Source of the DNA: Enterococcus_G camelliae
Lineage (GTDB): Bacteria > Bacillota > Bacilli > Lactobacillales > Enterococcaceae
Direction: 5' to 3'
Assembly (NCBI RefSeq): GCF_042685105.1
Contig: NZ_JBHUMO010000052.1
Coordinates: forward strand, 1 to 64,000
DNA: 64,000 nt
Positions 34,261 through 44,227 of the stretch are shown here, piece after piece. The notes under the pieces are model-generated. The model did no database searches. It saw only the letters and a program-made list of their open reading frames with translations, and was not told the DNA's origin. The position numbers were made by a program, and so were the translations under genes. How positions within the stretch are numbered: the first letter of the stretch is position 1; each line of letters starts with the position of its first letter.

Positions 34261-36592
34261 TACCATAAAAGAACAGATAAAAGCTTATCTTCAAAATCAA
34301 AAGAAAAAATCTTTGTCCGTGGAAGAATTGGCTAGCGGACTTGGCTTGCAAAAAAGTGAGGACTTCAAACTATTGGTTCAGACAATTGCAAGTATGGAAA
34401 GGGAAAAAAGCATAGAATTCACGAAAAAGGGAAAAGTGAAACTACCCATGCCACTTGTCTTGATTCAGGGAATATTTCGAGCCAATGAGAGAGGTTTTGG
34501 CTTTGTTACAATCGATGAAGAAGAAGAGGATATTTTTATTCCCCAAGGGGCAACTGGCTATGCAATGGATGGTGATACAGTAGCAATCGATATTGTTAAA
34601 CCAGCACTTCCTGGCAGTGACAAGGGAGCAGAGGGGAAAGTTGTCAAGGTGGTTGAACGAGCTTTTTCAGAAATTGTTGGGGAATTCCACTTATTTGATG
34701 AAAAAGAGATTGCAGATAGTGACTTATACGGCTACGTGACACCGAAAGAAAAAAAACTACAAGATTTTAAAGTATACATTTCTGCCGTGGGTATACGGCC
34801 AGTTGATGGTGCGATTGTCAAGGTTACGATTAGCCACTATCCTGAACCTGGATATGAAACAAGTGCTGAAGGGATGGTACTTTCAGTTATTGGGCATAAA
34901 AATGATCCAGGAATGGACATTATGTCAATCATTGTTTCTCATGGTTTGGCTACTGATTTTTCAGATGAGACCCTTAAGGAGGCAAATAAAATTGAGGATA
35001 CAGTTAATCCCGATTTATTTGCAACTAGAAAAGATTTGCGTGGTGAACGAATCGTCACAATTGATGGAGAAGATGCCAAAGACCTTGATGATGCTGTGAC
35101 GGTTAGAAAACTAGCAAATGGGAACTTTTTTTTAGGTGTTCATATTGCGGATGTTTCTTATTATGTTCAAGCTAATTCTTCTTTGGATAAGGAAGCTTAT
35201 GAACGTGGCACGAGTGTGTACTTAACGGATAGAGTCATTCCTATGTTGCCTCAACGATTATCAAACGGAATATGTTCCTTAAATCCTCATGTTCCAAGAC
35301 TAGCAATGAGTTGTGAAATGGAGATTGATCAGCAAGGAAAGGTTCAACGACACGATATTTTTCAAAGTGTGATACAAACAACAGAAAGAATGACGTATAC
35401 CGCTGTTAATGAAATACTAGAAAAAAATGATTCAGCAACAATCGAAAGATACAAAGAACTCGTTCCAATGTTTCAAGACATGGCTGAATTGCATGAAATA
35501 TTGGCAAATATGCGTTTGCGTCGGGGGGCTGTTTCATTTGAAGACAATGAAGCAAAAATTATTGTTAACGAAGAGGGCCACCCGACCAATATTGTGTTTC
35601 GTTCTCGAGGTATAGGAGAACGAATGATTGAGTCTTTCATGTTGGCGGCAAATGAGACGGTTGCCGAACATTTTAATCGACAACATTTCCCTTTTATCTA
35701 TCGTATTCACGAAGAGCCAAAAGAAGAGAAAGTCCAACGTTTCTTTAACTTTGCAGCTGCATTGGGTATCTTGGTTAAACAAACAAAAGGAACAATCTTA
35801 CCGAAAGACTTACAAGGTGTCTTAGAAGATGTCGCTGGTAAACCAGAAGCACCGGTCATTAGCACAATGTTACTTAGGAGTATGCAACAAGCCAAATACT
35901 CTGAATTGAATGAGGGACACTATGGACTTGCAGCGGACTACTATACGCATTTTACTTCGCCTATCCGCAGGTATCCAGATTTAATTGTCCATCGGTTGAT
36001 CCGTTCATATGAAAGAGATCGTTCGGAGCAAAATCAGCAATCATGGGCGGAAAAACTTCCAGATATTGCTCTCCATAGTTCACAGATGGAACGAAAAGCA
36101 GTTGAAGTAGAGCGTGAAGTAGATGCAATGAAGAAAGCCGAGTTTATGGCTGATCACATCGATGAAGAGTTTGCAGGAATGATTAGTTCTGTTGTAAAAT
36201 TTGGCTTTTTTGTTGAATTGGAAAATACCGTGGAAGGGTTAATCCACATTAATGAGTTAAATGATGATTATTATCATTACATTGATACACATCTAGCTTT
36301 GGTTGGCGAACGTACTGGTAGAACATTTAAAATTGGCCAAAAAGTAGTTGTTCGGGTCGCCAAGTCAGACCCTGATACACGGGAAATTGATTTTGAATTG
36401 GTTGAAGCAGAAGAAGTTGAATTAGCCAATCAAAAAGAAGGAAAGAATCAAAGAAAATCGCGCAACTCAAAGGAAAAAGTGCAAAGAAATGGTAAAAATG
36501 AATGGCAAAATGGCAAACCAAGAAAGCCTAAACGGCAGAAAAAGCCTTTCTATAAAGAAGTTGCCAAGAAAAAGAAACATAAGAAAAACTAA
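34250..36592 (+). CDS. rnr: Ribonuclease R
   Basis: A 780-aa 3'-5' exoribonuclease able to degrade structured RNA. The cold-shock domains lie at about 60-220, the RNB catalytic domain contains GEDAKDLDDAVTV with the metal aspartates, and an S1 domain follows near 630-720. The last 60 residues are lysine-rich, as usual, and help with structured RNA and with tmRNA-linked degradation. The start is taken as ATG 34250 after GGGATGGGG; ATG 34253 is equally possible. It overlaps the esterase gene by 11 bp and is followed by smpB, its functional partner. Confidence 0.96.
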   Translation: MMTNTIKEQIKAYLQNQKKKSLSVEELASGLGLQKSEDFKLLVQTIASMEREKSIEFTKKGKVKLPMPLVLIQGIFRANERGFGFVTIDEEEEDIFIPQGATGYAMDGDTVAIDIVKPALPGSDKGAEGKVVKVVERAFSEIVGEFHLFDEKEIADSDLYGYVTPKEKKLQDFKVYISAVGIRPVDGAIVKVTISHYPEPGYETSAEGMVLSVIGHKNDPGMDIMSIIVSHGLATDFSDETLKEANKIEDTVNPDLFATRKDLRGERIVTIDGEDAKDLDDAVTVRKLANGNFFLGVHIADVSYYVQANSSLDKEAYERGTSVYLTDRVIPMLPQRLSNGICSLNPHVPRLAMSCEMEIDQQGKVQRHDIFQSVIQTTERMTYTAVNEILEKNDSATIERYKELVPMFQDMAELHEILANMRLRRGAVSFEDNEAKIIVNEEGHPTNIVFRSRGIGERMIESFMLAANETVAEHFNRQHFPFIYRIHEEPKEEKVQRFFNFAAALGILVKQTKGTILPKDLQGVLEDVAGKPEAPVISTMLLRSMQQAKYSELNEGHYGLAADYYTHFTSPIRRYPDLIVHRLIRSYERDRSEQNQQSWAEKLPDIALHSSQMERKAVEVEREVDAMKKAEFMADHIDEEFAGMISSVVKFGFFVELENTVEGLIHINELNDDYYHYIDTHLALVGERTGRTFKIGQKVVVRVAKSDPDTREIDFELVEAEEVELANQKEGKNQRKSRNSKEKVQRNGKNEWQNGKPRKPKRQKKPFYKEVAKKKKHKKN

Positions 36593-36612
36593 CCTGTCAG
36601 GAGGGAAACAGA

Positions 36613-37074
36613 GTGCCTAAGGGAGAAGGTAAACTTATAGCACAAAATAAAAAAGCCCGCCATGATTACACAATCATTGATACGGTGGAGGCTGGCGTTG
36701 TCTTACAAGGGACAGAAATTAAATCAATTCGTAATAGTCGAGTCAATTTGAAAGATGGTTTTGTAAAAGTGCGTAACGGGGAAGCGTTTCTTTATAATGT
36801 TCATATCAGTCCATATGATCAAGGGAATATTTTTAATCATGATCCACTAAGGACTAGAAAGTTGTTACTGCATAAGAAACAAATTGCCAAATTAGCTTCT
36901 GAAACAAAAAATACAGGAATTACCATCGTTCCATTAAAAATTTATCTAAAAGATGGTTTTGCCAAAGTATTGATAGGTCTTGCTAAAGGGAAAAGAGAAT
37001 ACGACAAACGAGAGACTTTGCGTCGTAAGGATCAAGAAAGGCAGATTAGCCGTGTAATGAAAAATTTTCAATAG
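36613..37074 (+). CDS. smpB: SsrA-binding protein SmpB
   Basis: A 153-aa RNA-binding protein that delivers tmRNA to stalled ribosomes. The start is GTG at 36613 after AGGAGGG. Motifs NKKARHDYTI, LQGTEIKSIRNSRVNLKDGF and the C-terminal KGKREYDKRET tail, which enters the empty mRNA channel, are intact. No tmRNA gene follows within the 266 bp to atpB. Confidence 0.97.
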   Translation: MPKGEGKLIAQNKKARHDYTIIDTVEAGVVLQGTEIKSIRNSRVNLKDGFVKVRNGEAFLYNVHISPYDQGNIFNHDPLRTRKLLLHKKQIAKLASETKNTGITIVPLKIYLKDGFAKVLIGLAKGKREYDKRETLRRKDQERQISRVMKNFQ

Positions 37075-37234
37075 TTTTTGTGAATTTTTACTACTGAGGG
37101 CTTTAAATTCTTTAAATTCTTTTAATTGTTTGATAGCATTACGTTGAAAGCGCAAAGTTTTTTGGTACTACTTCACATTATATAAATTTCATTGAACAGA
37201 TTGACAAATATGTCTAAATTTTTTTGAAAATATT

Positions 37235-37263
37235 TTGAAATTTTCTATAAGTGGTGGTATGAT
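37235..37263 (+). promoter_or_regulatory. Promoter of the ATP synthase operon
   Basis: TTGAAA (37235-37240), 17-bp spacer, TATGAT (37258-37263). The TTGACA at 37201 has no -10 partner at a good distance. Confidence 0.72.
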
Positions 37264-37340
37264 ACCGTTGTCGCTAAGAATGATTAAAATATCACAAGAT
37301 CATCGTTGGTTTGATCTATGTCGAAAAGAGGTGAGACCGT

Positions 37341-38060
37341 TTGGAAGAACAATCTTTATTGTTTCATATCGGACCATTATGGTTTGATGGGACTATTTTG
37401 ATTATGACGATAATCACTTGTTTATTAGTGTTTCTTATTGTATTTCTATGCACAAGAAATTTAAAGCTAAAGCCGACTGGTAAACAAAATTTTATCGAAT
37501 GGATCATTGAATTTGTCCGGAAAATCGTCGGTGATAATTTACCAGGTAAAGATGTCAGTACGTATCATTTGATTGCAGTAACGATGTTTTTATTTATTTT
37601 TATCGCTAATGAAATTGGATTAGTAACCAAAATAGTTGTTGAAAAGGATGTAACTCTTTGGAAGTCACCAACTGCTAATCCGGCTGTAACTCTGACACTA
37701 GCTTTAATGGCAATCGTCATGACACACTTTTTTGGTGTCAAAAAGTTAGGTTTTAAAGGCTATTTAGTAAATGCCTATTTGAAACCAGTAGGCTTTTTAT
37801 TACCTATTAAGATTATCGAAGAGTTTACGAATATCATCACACTAGGATTACGTCTATATGGTAATATTTTTGCTGGTGAAGTTTTGTTAGGGTTGATTGC
37901 AAAAATGCTAATTGCCATGGGATGGTGGTCGTTACCTATCGTTATACCACTTGAGATGATCTGGATTGCCTTTTCATTGTTCATTGGAGCAATTCAAGCG
38001 TATGTATTTGTCACCTTGTTTATGGTATTTTTAAGTCACAAAGTTGTCGAAGAACATTAA
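37341..38060 (+). CDS. atpB: ATP synthase Fo subunit a
   Basis: A 239-aa membrane subunit of the F1Fo ATP synthase that carries protons to the c-ring. The essential arginine is in GLRLYGNIFAGE, with the conserved IEEFTNIITLGLR. About five to six transmembrane helices are visible. The start is TTG at 37341 after AAAGAGGTGA; no ATG gives the full length. It opens the atpBEFHAGDC operon, without an atpI gene before it in this window. Confidence 0.95.
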   Translation: MEEQSLLFHIGPLWFDGTILIMTIITCLLVFLIVFLCTRNLKLKPTGKQNFIEWIIEFVRKIVGDNLPGKDVSTYHLIAVTMFLFIFIANEIGLVTKIVVEKDVTLWKSPTANPAVTLTLALMAIVMTHFFGVKKLGFKGYLVNAYLKPVGFLLPIKIIEEFTNIITLGLRLYGNIFAGEVLLGLIAKMLIAMGWWSLPIVIPLEMIWIAFSLFIGAIQAYVFVTLFMVFLSHKVVEEH

Positions 38061-38092
38061 AAAAAGTAAGAACTTATTAGGAGGAAAACAAC

Positions 38093-38305
38093 ATGAATTT
38101 TATCGCAGCAGGATTAGCAATTATTGGAGCAGCAATTGGAGCAGGGTATGGTAATGGTCAAGTAATTTCAAAAACGATTGAATCAATGGCTCGTCAACCT
38201 GAAATGTCAGGACAACTTCGTTCAACAATGTTTATCGGTGTTGCACTTGTTGAAGCTGTGCCAATTTTGGGCGTTGTTATTGCCTTATTATTGGTATTCA
38301 GATAA
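38093..38305 (+). CDS. atpE: ATP synthase Fo subunit c
   Basis: A 70-aa hairpin of two helices, forming the rotating c-ring. The proton-binding carboxylate is E54 in VALVEAVPIL, and the loop RQPEM binds subunits gamma and epsilon. The residues around E54 do not show the sodium-binding pattern with Q32 and S66, so protons are the likely ion. AGGAGG precedes the ATG. Confidence 0.96.
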   Translation: MNFIAAGLAIIGAAIGAGYGNGQVISKTIESMARQPEMSGQLRSTMFIGVALVEAVPILGVVIALLLVFR

Positions 38306-38366
38306 TTAAATCAAAGTATGATGGATTTGTAATTTTTTGATTGCAGCCATGAAAGGAAGTTGCGCG

Positions 38367-38891
38367 ATGCTTAATCAATTAGTACTAGCAGCAGCAGTAA
38401 AAAATACCACCTGGGGCAATATGATTGTCGTAAGTGGAGCTATGCTAATTCTACTGTTGCTTTTAAAACATTTTGCTTGGGGTTCAGTTAGCGACATGTT
38501 AAAAAAACGCGAGGAAAAGATTGCCAATGATATTGATTCTGCAGAACAATCTCGCGAAAAAGCAGCTGCGCTAGAAAAAGAAAGACAAAGTCAGTTGATG
38601 AATTCTCGTTCGGAAGCTGCTTCAATTATTCAAAATGCTAAAGATAGTGGAGAAGTTACCCGCCAATCAATCGTTGCTGATGCGAAGGATGAGGTTTCCC
38701 GATTAAAAGCAAAAGCACAATCTGATATTTCTATTGAAAAAGATGCAGCATTTACTGAGGTGAAGGATGAGGTTGCCGCTCTTTCATTACAAATTGCGGA
38801 AAAAATTCTTGGAAAAGAATTATCTCCAGAAGCCCATACCTCACTAATAAATGAATACATTGAAGATTTAGGAAAAAAAGATGAAGATTGA
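38367..38891 (+). CDS. atpF: ATP synthase Fo subunit b
   Basis: A 174-aa peripheral stalk subunit: one membrane helix near the N-terminus (IVVSGAMLILLLLLKHF) and a long charged coiled coil. The open frame starts at 38337, but AAGGAAG favours ATG 38367. It overlaps atpH by 11 bp, so translation is coupled. Confidence 0.95.
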   Translation: MLNQLVLAAAVKNTTWGNMIVVSGAMLILLLLLKHFAWGSVSDMLKKREEKIANDIDSAEQSREKAAALEKERQSQLMNSRSEAASIIQNAKDSGEVTRQSIVADAKDEVSRLKAKAQSDISIEKDAAFTEVKDEVAALSLQIAEKILGKELSPEAHTSLINEYIEDLGKKDED

Positions 38892-39423
38892 TAAAGCCAC
38901 CGTTGGTAAGCGTTATGCAAAAGCCCTCTTTGAATTGGCGGTTGAAGAAGGAAAGATGGATGAAATTTATCAAGATTTGCTCAGCTTACGAACCATTTAT
39001 CAAGAAATTCCAACTTTAGGGGAGTTACTAAGCGATGTCCGTTTAGATAAAAATGAAAAAAGACAGCTGATGGATACATTAATAAAACCTTTTTCTGGCT
39101 TGATGGAACGTTTTTTAGAAATAGTATTTGAATACAATCGGATGGATGATTTTTTATTGATTGCCGCTGAATATGAACGTCGTCATGATGACAAGAAGGG
39201 CCTTGTCATTGGTACGGTCACAACGGCTGTAGCATTGAATAATCAACAAAAAGAGGCACTTGAAAACAAAACGGCTTCCCTTTTGAATTATCAAGATGCA
39301 AAGTTAGAAGAAAAAATTGATCCTACTATTATCGGCGGTGTGATTGTCGAAGCCAACCATCAAGTGATTGATGGTAGTGTAAAAAGTCGATTAGATTATC
39401 TCCGATCAAAATTAGCGAGATAA
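38881..39423 (+). CDS. atpH: ATP synthase F1 subunit delta
   Basis: A 180-aa subunit linking the peripheral stalk to the top of F1. The start KRYAKALFELAVEEG and the C-terminal IGGVIVEANHQVIDGSVKSRL are diagnostic. It starts inside the end of atpF. Confidence 0.95.
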   Translation: MKIDKATVGKRYAKALFELAVEEGKMDEIYQDLLSLRTIYQEIPTLGELLSDVRLDKNEKRQLMDTLIKPFSGLMERFLEIVFEYNRMDDFLLIAAEYERRHDDKKGLVIGTVTTAVALNNQQKEALENKTASLLNYQDAKLEEKIDPTIIGGVIVEANHQVIDGSVKSRLDYLRSKLAR

Positions 39424-39446
39424 ACAAGGGATGAGAGGTGAACCGA

Positions 39447-41006
39447 ATGGCTATCAAAGCAGAAGAAATCAGTGCCTTGATTAAAGAACAAATAAAAAAT
39501 TATAAAAATGAACTTTCCGTTGAAGAAATCGGAACAGTAACATATGTTGGGGATGGAATTGCCCGAGCACACGGTTTAGAAAATGCCATGAGTGGAGAAT
39601 TACTTGAGTTCTCAAATGGTTCTTTTGGTATGGCTCAAAATTTAGAATCAAATGACGTCGGAATTATTATTTTGGGAGAATTTGAATCCATTCGTGAAGG
39701 CGACAAAGTGAAACGAACGGGTAAAATTATGGAAGTTCCTGTTGGCGAAACATTAATTGGTCGTGTTGTGAACCCTCTAGGTCAACCAATCGATGGTTTA
39801 GGAGAAATTAAGACGGATAAGAGCCGTCCAGTAGAAGCTCCAGCACCTGGAGTTATGCAGCGAAAATCGGTTCACGAACCTATGCAAACAGGGCTAAAAG
39901 CGATTGATGCATTAGTTCCAATTGGTCGTGGCCAACGGGAACTTGTTATTGGAGATCGGAAAACCGGAAAAACTTCTATCGCAATTGATGCAATTATTAA
40001 CCAAAAGGGACAAGATATGATTTGTATCTATGTTGCAATTGGACAAAAGGATTCAACTGTTCGAACACAAGTGGAAACATTGCGTCGTTTTGGCGCATTG
40101 GATTATACAATTGTTGTTTCAGCGGGTGCTTCACAGCCTGCACCAATGCTATACATTGCTCCATATGCGGGTGCGGCAATGGGTGAAGAATTTATGTACA
40201 ATGGCAAACATGTCTTAATTGTATATGATGATTTATCAAAACAAGCGGTTGCTTATCGTGAACTTTCTTTGCTACTTCGTCGGCCACCAGGTCGTGAAGC
40301 TTATCCTGGTGATGTCTTTTATTTGCATTCACGTTTATTAGAACGTGCAGCAAAACTTAGTGATGAACTAGGTGGAGGTTCAATGACCGCTCTTCCATTT
40401 GTTGAAACACAAGCAGGCGATATTTCGGCCTATATTCCAACAAATGTTATTTCGATTACCGATGGACAAATTTTCTTGGAAAGTGATTTATTCTATTCAG
40501 GAATTCGTCCAGCCGTTGATGCCGGCCTATCTGTTTCCCGTGTTGGTGGTTCAGCGCAAATCAAAGCAATGAAAAAAGTAGCTGGAACGTTACGTTTAGA
40601 TTTGGCTAGTTACCGCGAATTAGAAGCATTTACTCAATTTGGGTCTGATTTAGATGCAGCAACGCAAGCAAAACTAAATCGTGGTCGAAGAACAGTAGAA
40701 ATATTAAAACAAAAGCTACATTCTCCGTTAGCAGTTGAAAAGCAAGTAGTAAGTTTATATGCACTAACCCATGGATTCATAGATAGTATTCCAGTTGAAA
40801 AAGTTCTTGATTTTGAAGCACAATTATTTGATTATATTGAAGCAAATCAACCAGCTATATTTGAAACAATTCGTTCGACGAAGGATTTGCCATCAGAAGA
40901 TGATCTAAATAAGGTAATTAAAGATTGCAAAGAACTTTTTGCTGCTTCATTAAACCAACCAATTTCATCAGCCGAAGACAAACTGTCAACTATTGAAAAT
41001 GCATAA
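39447..41006 (+). CDS. atpA: ATP synthase F1 subunit alpha
   Basis: A 519-aa non-catalytic nucleotide-binding subunit. P-loop GDRKTGKT at about 169-176, the ATP synthase alpha/beta signature PAVDAGLSVSRVG, and the N-terminal crown domain. GAGAGGTG sets the ATG at 39447; the GTG at 39438 lies within it. Length is standard. Confidence 0.98.
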   Translation: MAIKAEEISALIKEQIKNYKNELSVEEIGTVTYVGDGIARAHGLENAMSGELLEFSNGSFGMAQNLESNDVGIIILGEFESIREGDKVKRTGKIMEVPVGETLIGRVVNPLGQPIDGLGEIKTDKSRPVEAPAPGVMQRKSVHEPMQTGLKAIDALVPIGRGQRELVIGDRKTGKTSIAIDAIINQKGQDMICIYVAIGQKDSTVRTQVETLRRFGALDYTIVVSAGASQPAPMLYIAPYAGAAMGEEFMYNGKHVLIVYDDLSKQAVAYRELSLLLRRPPGREAYPGDVFYLHSRLLERAAKLSDELGGGSMTALPFVETQAGDISAYIPTNVISITDGQIFLESDLFYSGIRPAVDAGLSVSRVGGSAQIKAMKKVAGTLRLDLASYRELEAFTQFGSDLDAATQAKLNRGRRTVEILKQKLHSPLAVEKQVVSLYALTHGFIDSIPVEKVLDFEAQLFDYIEANQPAIFETIRSTKDLPSEDDLNKVIKDCKELFAASLNQPISSAEDKLSTIENA

Positions 41007-41029
41007 GTGTAAGGAAGAGGTGAAGCGCA

Positions 41030-41935
41030 ATGGGAGCTTCTTTAAATGAGATAAAGCAGCGAATTGCTTCCACTAAGAAAACCAGCCAAATCACCAAAGC
41101 CATGCAAATGGTCTCGGCTGCAAAGCTAACGAAATCTGAAGCGCACTCTAGACAATTTCAGGTCTACGCTTCAAAAGTTCGGGAAATTGTAACACATTTA
41201 GCAGCACAACAATTGACAGACCTTGCTAGTTCACAAGATATCAAGAAGGGAATCAATTACAATAGTATGTTGCTCAGCCGCCCCGTGAAAAAAACTGGCT
41301 ATATTGTCATTACATCTGATGGTGGTTTAGTTGGAGGATACAATAGCTCAATTTTGAAGCAAATGATGAATATGATTAATGAAGATCATCAAAATGCCAA
41401 TGAATACGTCATGATTGCTATTGGTGGAACAGGTGCAGATTTTTTCAAAGCTAGGGGGATTCATCTTGCTTATGAACTACGAAATTTATCTGATCAACCT
41501 AGTTTCGAAGAGGTAAGAAAAATTGTAAATATGGCGACTTCGATGTATCAAACAGAAGTTTTTGACGAACTCTATGTTTGTTACAATCACCACGTCAATT
41601 CTCTAACAAGCCAATTTCGAATTGAAAAAATGTTACCAATTACTGATTTGGATCCAAGCGAAGCCAAAAAATACGAACAAGAGTATTTATTTGAACCTTC
41701 AAGGGAGGCCATTTTGGATCAATTGTTACCCCAATACGCAGAAAGTTTAATTTATGGAGCAATTGTGGATGCGAAAACAGCTGAACATGCAGCAGGGATG
41801 ACTGCGATGAAAACAGCAACGGATAATGCCAAACATATTATTGATGATTTGACGATTAGCTACAATCGTGCGCGTCAAGGGGCAATTACCCAAGAAATTA
41901 CCGAAATTGTTGGTGGTGCTGCTGCACTCGAATGA
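41030..41935 (+). CDS. atpG: ATP synthase F1 subunit gamma
   Basis: A 301-aa central shaft subunit. N-terminal helix SLNEIKQRIASTKKTSQITKA and C-terminal helix NRARQGAITQEITEIVGGAAAL form the rotor coiled coil. Slightly longer than E. coli gamma (about 287 aa), as is common in this order. Confidence 0.96.
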   Translation: MGASLNEIKQRIASTKKTSQITKAMQMVSAAKLTKSEAHSRQFQVYASKVREIVTHLAAQQLTDLASSQDIKKGINYNSMLLSRPVKKTGYIVITSDGGLVGGYNSSILKQMMNMINEDHQNANEYVMIAIGGTGADFFKARGIHLAYELRNLSDQPSFEEVRKIVNMATSMYQTEVFDELYVCYNHHVNSLTSQFRIEKMLPITDLDPSEAKKYEQEYLFEPSREAILDQLLPQYAESLIYGAIVDAKTAEHAAGMTAMKTATDNAKHIIDDLTISYNRARQGAITQEITEIVGGAAALE

Positions 41936-41962
41936 TTTTCGTGAATGAATGGAGGAAAATAA

Positions 41963-43369
41963 ATGAGTTCAGGCAAAATTGTCCAAGTAATTGGACCCGT
42001 TGTTGACGTTGAATTCTCATTAGATGAGTCATTACCAGATATCAACAATGCACTTGTTGTCTATAAAAATGATGCGAATAAAACAAAGGTTGTTTTGGAA
42101 GCAGCATTAGAGTTAGGAGACGGTGTTATACGGGCAATTGCAATGGAGTCAACAGATGGACTACAACGAGGAATGGAAGTTGTTGACACGAGTAAGTCTA
42201 TCTCTGTCCCAGTTGGGAAGGAGACATTGGGTCGCGTATTTAACGTCTTAGGAGAAACGATCGATTTACAAGAACCTTTTCCGAAAGATGCCAGCCGTAG
42301 TGGCATTCATAAACCAGCACCAAACTTTGATGAATTGAGTACAAGTACAGAAATATTGGAAACTGGAATTAAAGTTATCGATTTACTAGCACCGTACTTA
42401 AAAGGTGGGAAAGTTGGCTTATTTGGTGGTGCTGGAGTAGGAAAAACAGTATTGATTCAAGAATTAATTCATAATATTGCTCAAGAACACGGAGGTATTT
42501 CAGTCTTTACCGGTGTTGGAGAACGTACTCGTGAAGGGAATGACCTTTATAACGAAATGCGTGAATCTGGTGTAATCGAAAAGACCGCCATGGTGTTTGG
42601 GCAAATGAATGAGCCACCAGGTGCTCGGATGCGTGTTGCCTTAACAGGATTGACAATTGCTGAGTATTTTCGAGATGTAGAAGGACAGGACGTTCTTTTA
42701 TTTATTGATAATATTTTCCGCTTTACTCAAGCTGGTTCAGAAGTGTCTGCTTTATTAGGACGGATGCCTTCTGCTGTTGGTTACCAACCTACATTGGCAA
42801 CTGAAATGGGTCAATTGCAAGAACGAATCACATCAACGAAAAAAGGTTCAGTTACCTCTATTCAAGCAATTTATGTTCCTGCCGATGACTATACTGACCC
42901 GGCGCCAGCAACGGCATTTGCCCATTTGGATGCAACAACCAACTTGGAAAGAAAATTAACAGAACAAGGTATCTATCCTGCTGTGGATCCACTTGCGTCT
43001 TCTTCAAGTGCATTGGCACCAGAAATTGTGGGTGAAGAACATTATCAAGTTGCGACAGAAGTTCAACATACCTTGCAACGTTATCGCGAACTCCAGGATA
43101 TTATTGCAATTTTGGGTATGGATGAATTATCTGAAGATGAAAAAGTGCTTGTCTCTAGAGCTAGAAGAATCCAATTTTTCTTGTCACAAAACTTCCACGT
43201 AGCTGAACAATTTACTGGGCAACCAGGTTCATATGTGCCTGTTTCAGAAACCATTCAAGGATTTAAAGATATCCTAGATGGTAAATATGATGATTTGCCT
43301 GAAGAAGCTTTTCGTAGTGTCGGAAGAATTGAAGAGGCTGTTGAAAAAGCTAAAAAACTAGGCTATTAG
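41963..43369 (+). CDS. atpD: ATP synthase F1 subunit beta
   Basis: A 468-aa catalytic subunit. P-loop GGAGVGKT at about 153-160, catalytic glutamate in GERTREGND, and the DELSEDEK motif of the lever region. GGAGG precedes the ATG. It works in the alpha3-beta3 hexamer to make or split ATP. Confidence 0.98.
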   Translation: MSSGKIVQVIGPVVDVEFSLDESLPDINNALVVYKNDANKTKVVLEAALELGDGVIRAIAMESTDGLQRGMEVVDTSKSISVPVGKETLGRVFNVLGETIDLQEPFPKDASRSGIHKPAPNFDELSTSTEILETGIKVIDLLAPYLKGGKVGLFGGAGVGKTVLIQELIHNIAQEHGGISVFTGVGERTREGNDLYNEMRESGVIEKTAMVFGQMNEPPGARMRVALTGLTIAEYFRDVEGQDVLLFIDNIFRFTQAGSEVSALLGRMPSAVGYQPTLATEMGQLQERITSTKKGSVTSIQAIYVPADDYTDPAPATAFAHLDATTNLERKLTEQGIYPAVDPLASSSSALAPEIVGEEHYQVATEVQHTLQRYRELQDIIAILGMDELSEDEKVLVSRARRIQFFLSQNFHVAEQFTGQPGSYVPVSETIQGFKDILDGKYDDLPEEAFRSVGRIEEAVEKAKKLGY

Positions 43370-43382
43370 AAAGAGGTGTACC

Positions 43383-43805
43383 ATGGGTCAATACTTAACT
43401 GTAAATGTGGTAACGCCAAACGGACTTGTCTATGATCATCATGCTTCAATAGTCGTAGCGAAAACAACGGATGGTGAATTGGGAATTCTCCCAAATCATA
43501 TTCCAGTTATTGCACCACTTTTAATAGATGAAGTCAAAGTCGGTCGCAATGATGCGGATGGACATGTTGATTGGATTGCTGTTAATGGTGGCATTATGGA
43601 AGTTCGGGATAGCATCGTTTCAATTGTAGCAGATAGTGCAGAGCGTGAACGTGACATTGATGTATCTCGTGCAGAACGAGCAAAACTTCGTGCAGAACGT
43701 ATGATTGAGGAAGCAAAACAAAAAGATGACGTAGATGAACTCCGACGCGCAACGGTTGCTCTACATAGAGCAATCAATCGGATTAACGTCTCAAAGCATG
43801 CTTAA
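43383..43805 (+). CDS. atpC: ATP synthase F1 subunit epsilon
   Basis: A 140-aa subunit with an N-terminal beta-sandwich (TPNGLVYDHHASIVV, ELGILPNHIPVIA) and a C-terminal helical hairpin (RAERAKLRAERMIEEAK) that can inhibit ATP hydrolysis. Last gene of the operon. Confidence 0.95.
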   Translation: MGQYLTVNVVTPNGLVYDHHASIVVAKTTDGELGILPNHIPVIAPLLIDEVKVGRNDADGHVDWIAVNGGIMEVRDSIVSIVADSAERERDIDVSRAERAKLRAERMIEEAKQKDDVDELRRATVALHRAINRINVSKHA

Positions 43806-43815
43806 ATTTCAAAAG

Positions 43816-43848
43816 AGAAGTCTCTATTTTTGTTAGAGGCTTCTTTTA
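43816..43848 (+). terminator. Terminator after the atp operon
   Basis: AGAAGTCTCTA pairs with TAGAGGCTTCT (one T-G pair), followed by T-rich sequence. Confidence 0.8.
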
Positions 43849-43942
43849 TTTGATAAAATTGTTGCGCACAAGATATTTTTTTAATGGTCGGTTTTATGGT
43901 ATTATGTTGCTATGGGTTTTTGTCAGAGAGGATGTGAAGTCG

Positions 43943-44176
43943 GTGCAAGTATATGGAATAGATGTAATTATTCGTATATGCAGTCATTTAGCCTTTATTT
44001 ATTTAACCTTTTGGAGTTTGAAGGCCCTTCGATTGGAAGTGTTTTTTCAGTCGTTACAAACACCGCAAATTCGAACGATAATTTTGCTACTCTCAATTTC
44101 AATTGGGTACACAGCTAGCAATTTTTTTTTAGAATTAATCGTGTTAAGTAAGAATTTATTTTTAAGCGGAATTTAA
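43943..44176 (+). CDS. DUF1146 family membrane protein, YwzB-like
   Basis: A 77-aa protein with two membrane helices (about 8-28 and 47-69) and the family pattern SHLAFIYLTFWSLKALR and ASNFFLELI. The longer frame from 43850 has no ribosome site; the GTG at 43943 gives the family length. B. subtilis ywzB lies in the same place, between atpC and murAA. The function is unknown. Confidence 0.82.
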   Translation: MQVYGIDVIIRICSHLAFIYLTFWSLKALRLEVFFQSLQTPQIRTIILLLSISIGYTASNFFLELIVLSKNLFLSGI

Positions 44177-44227
44177 TCGAACAATTGAAGATTTGGGCAA
44201 GCCTGATTCACTTTGGAGGGAACAATA

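Noticed and set aside
37201..37206. TTGACA as the -35 of the atp promoter
   Set aside because: No -10 at 16-18 bp; the TTGAAA/TATGAT pair at 37235-37263 fits better.
37075..37340. tmRNA gene after smpB
   Set aside because: No tRNA-like acceptor end or tag reading frame is visible; the stretch holds only the atp promoter.
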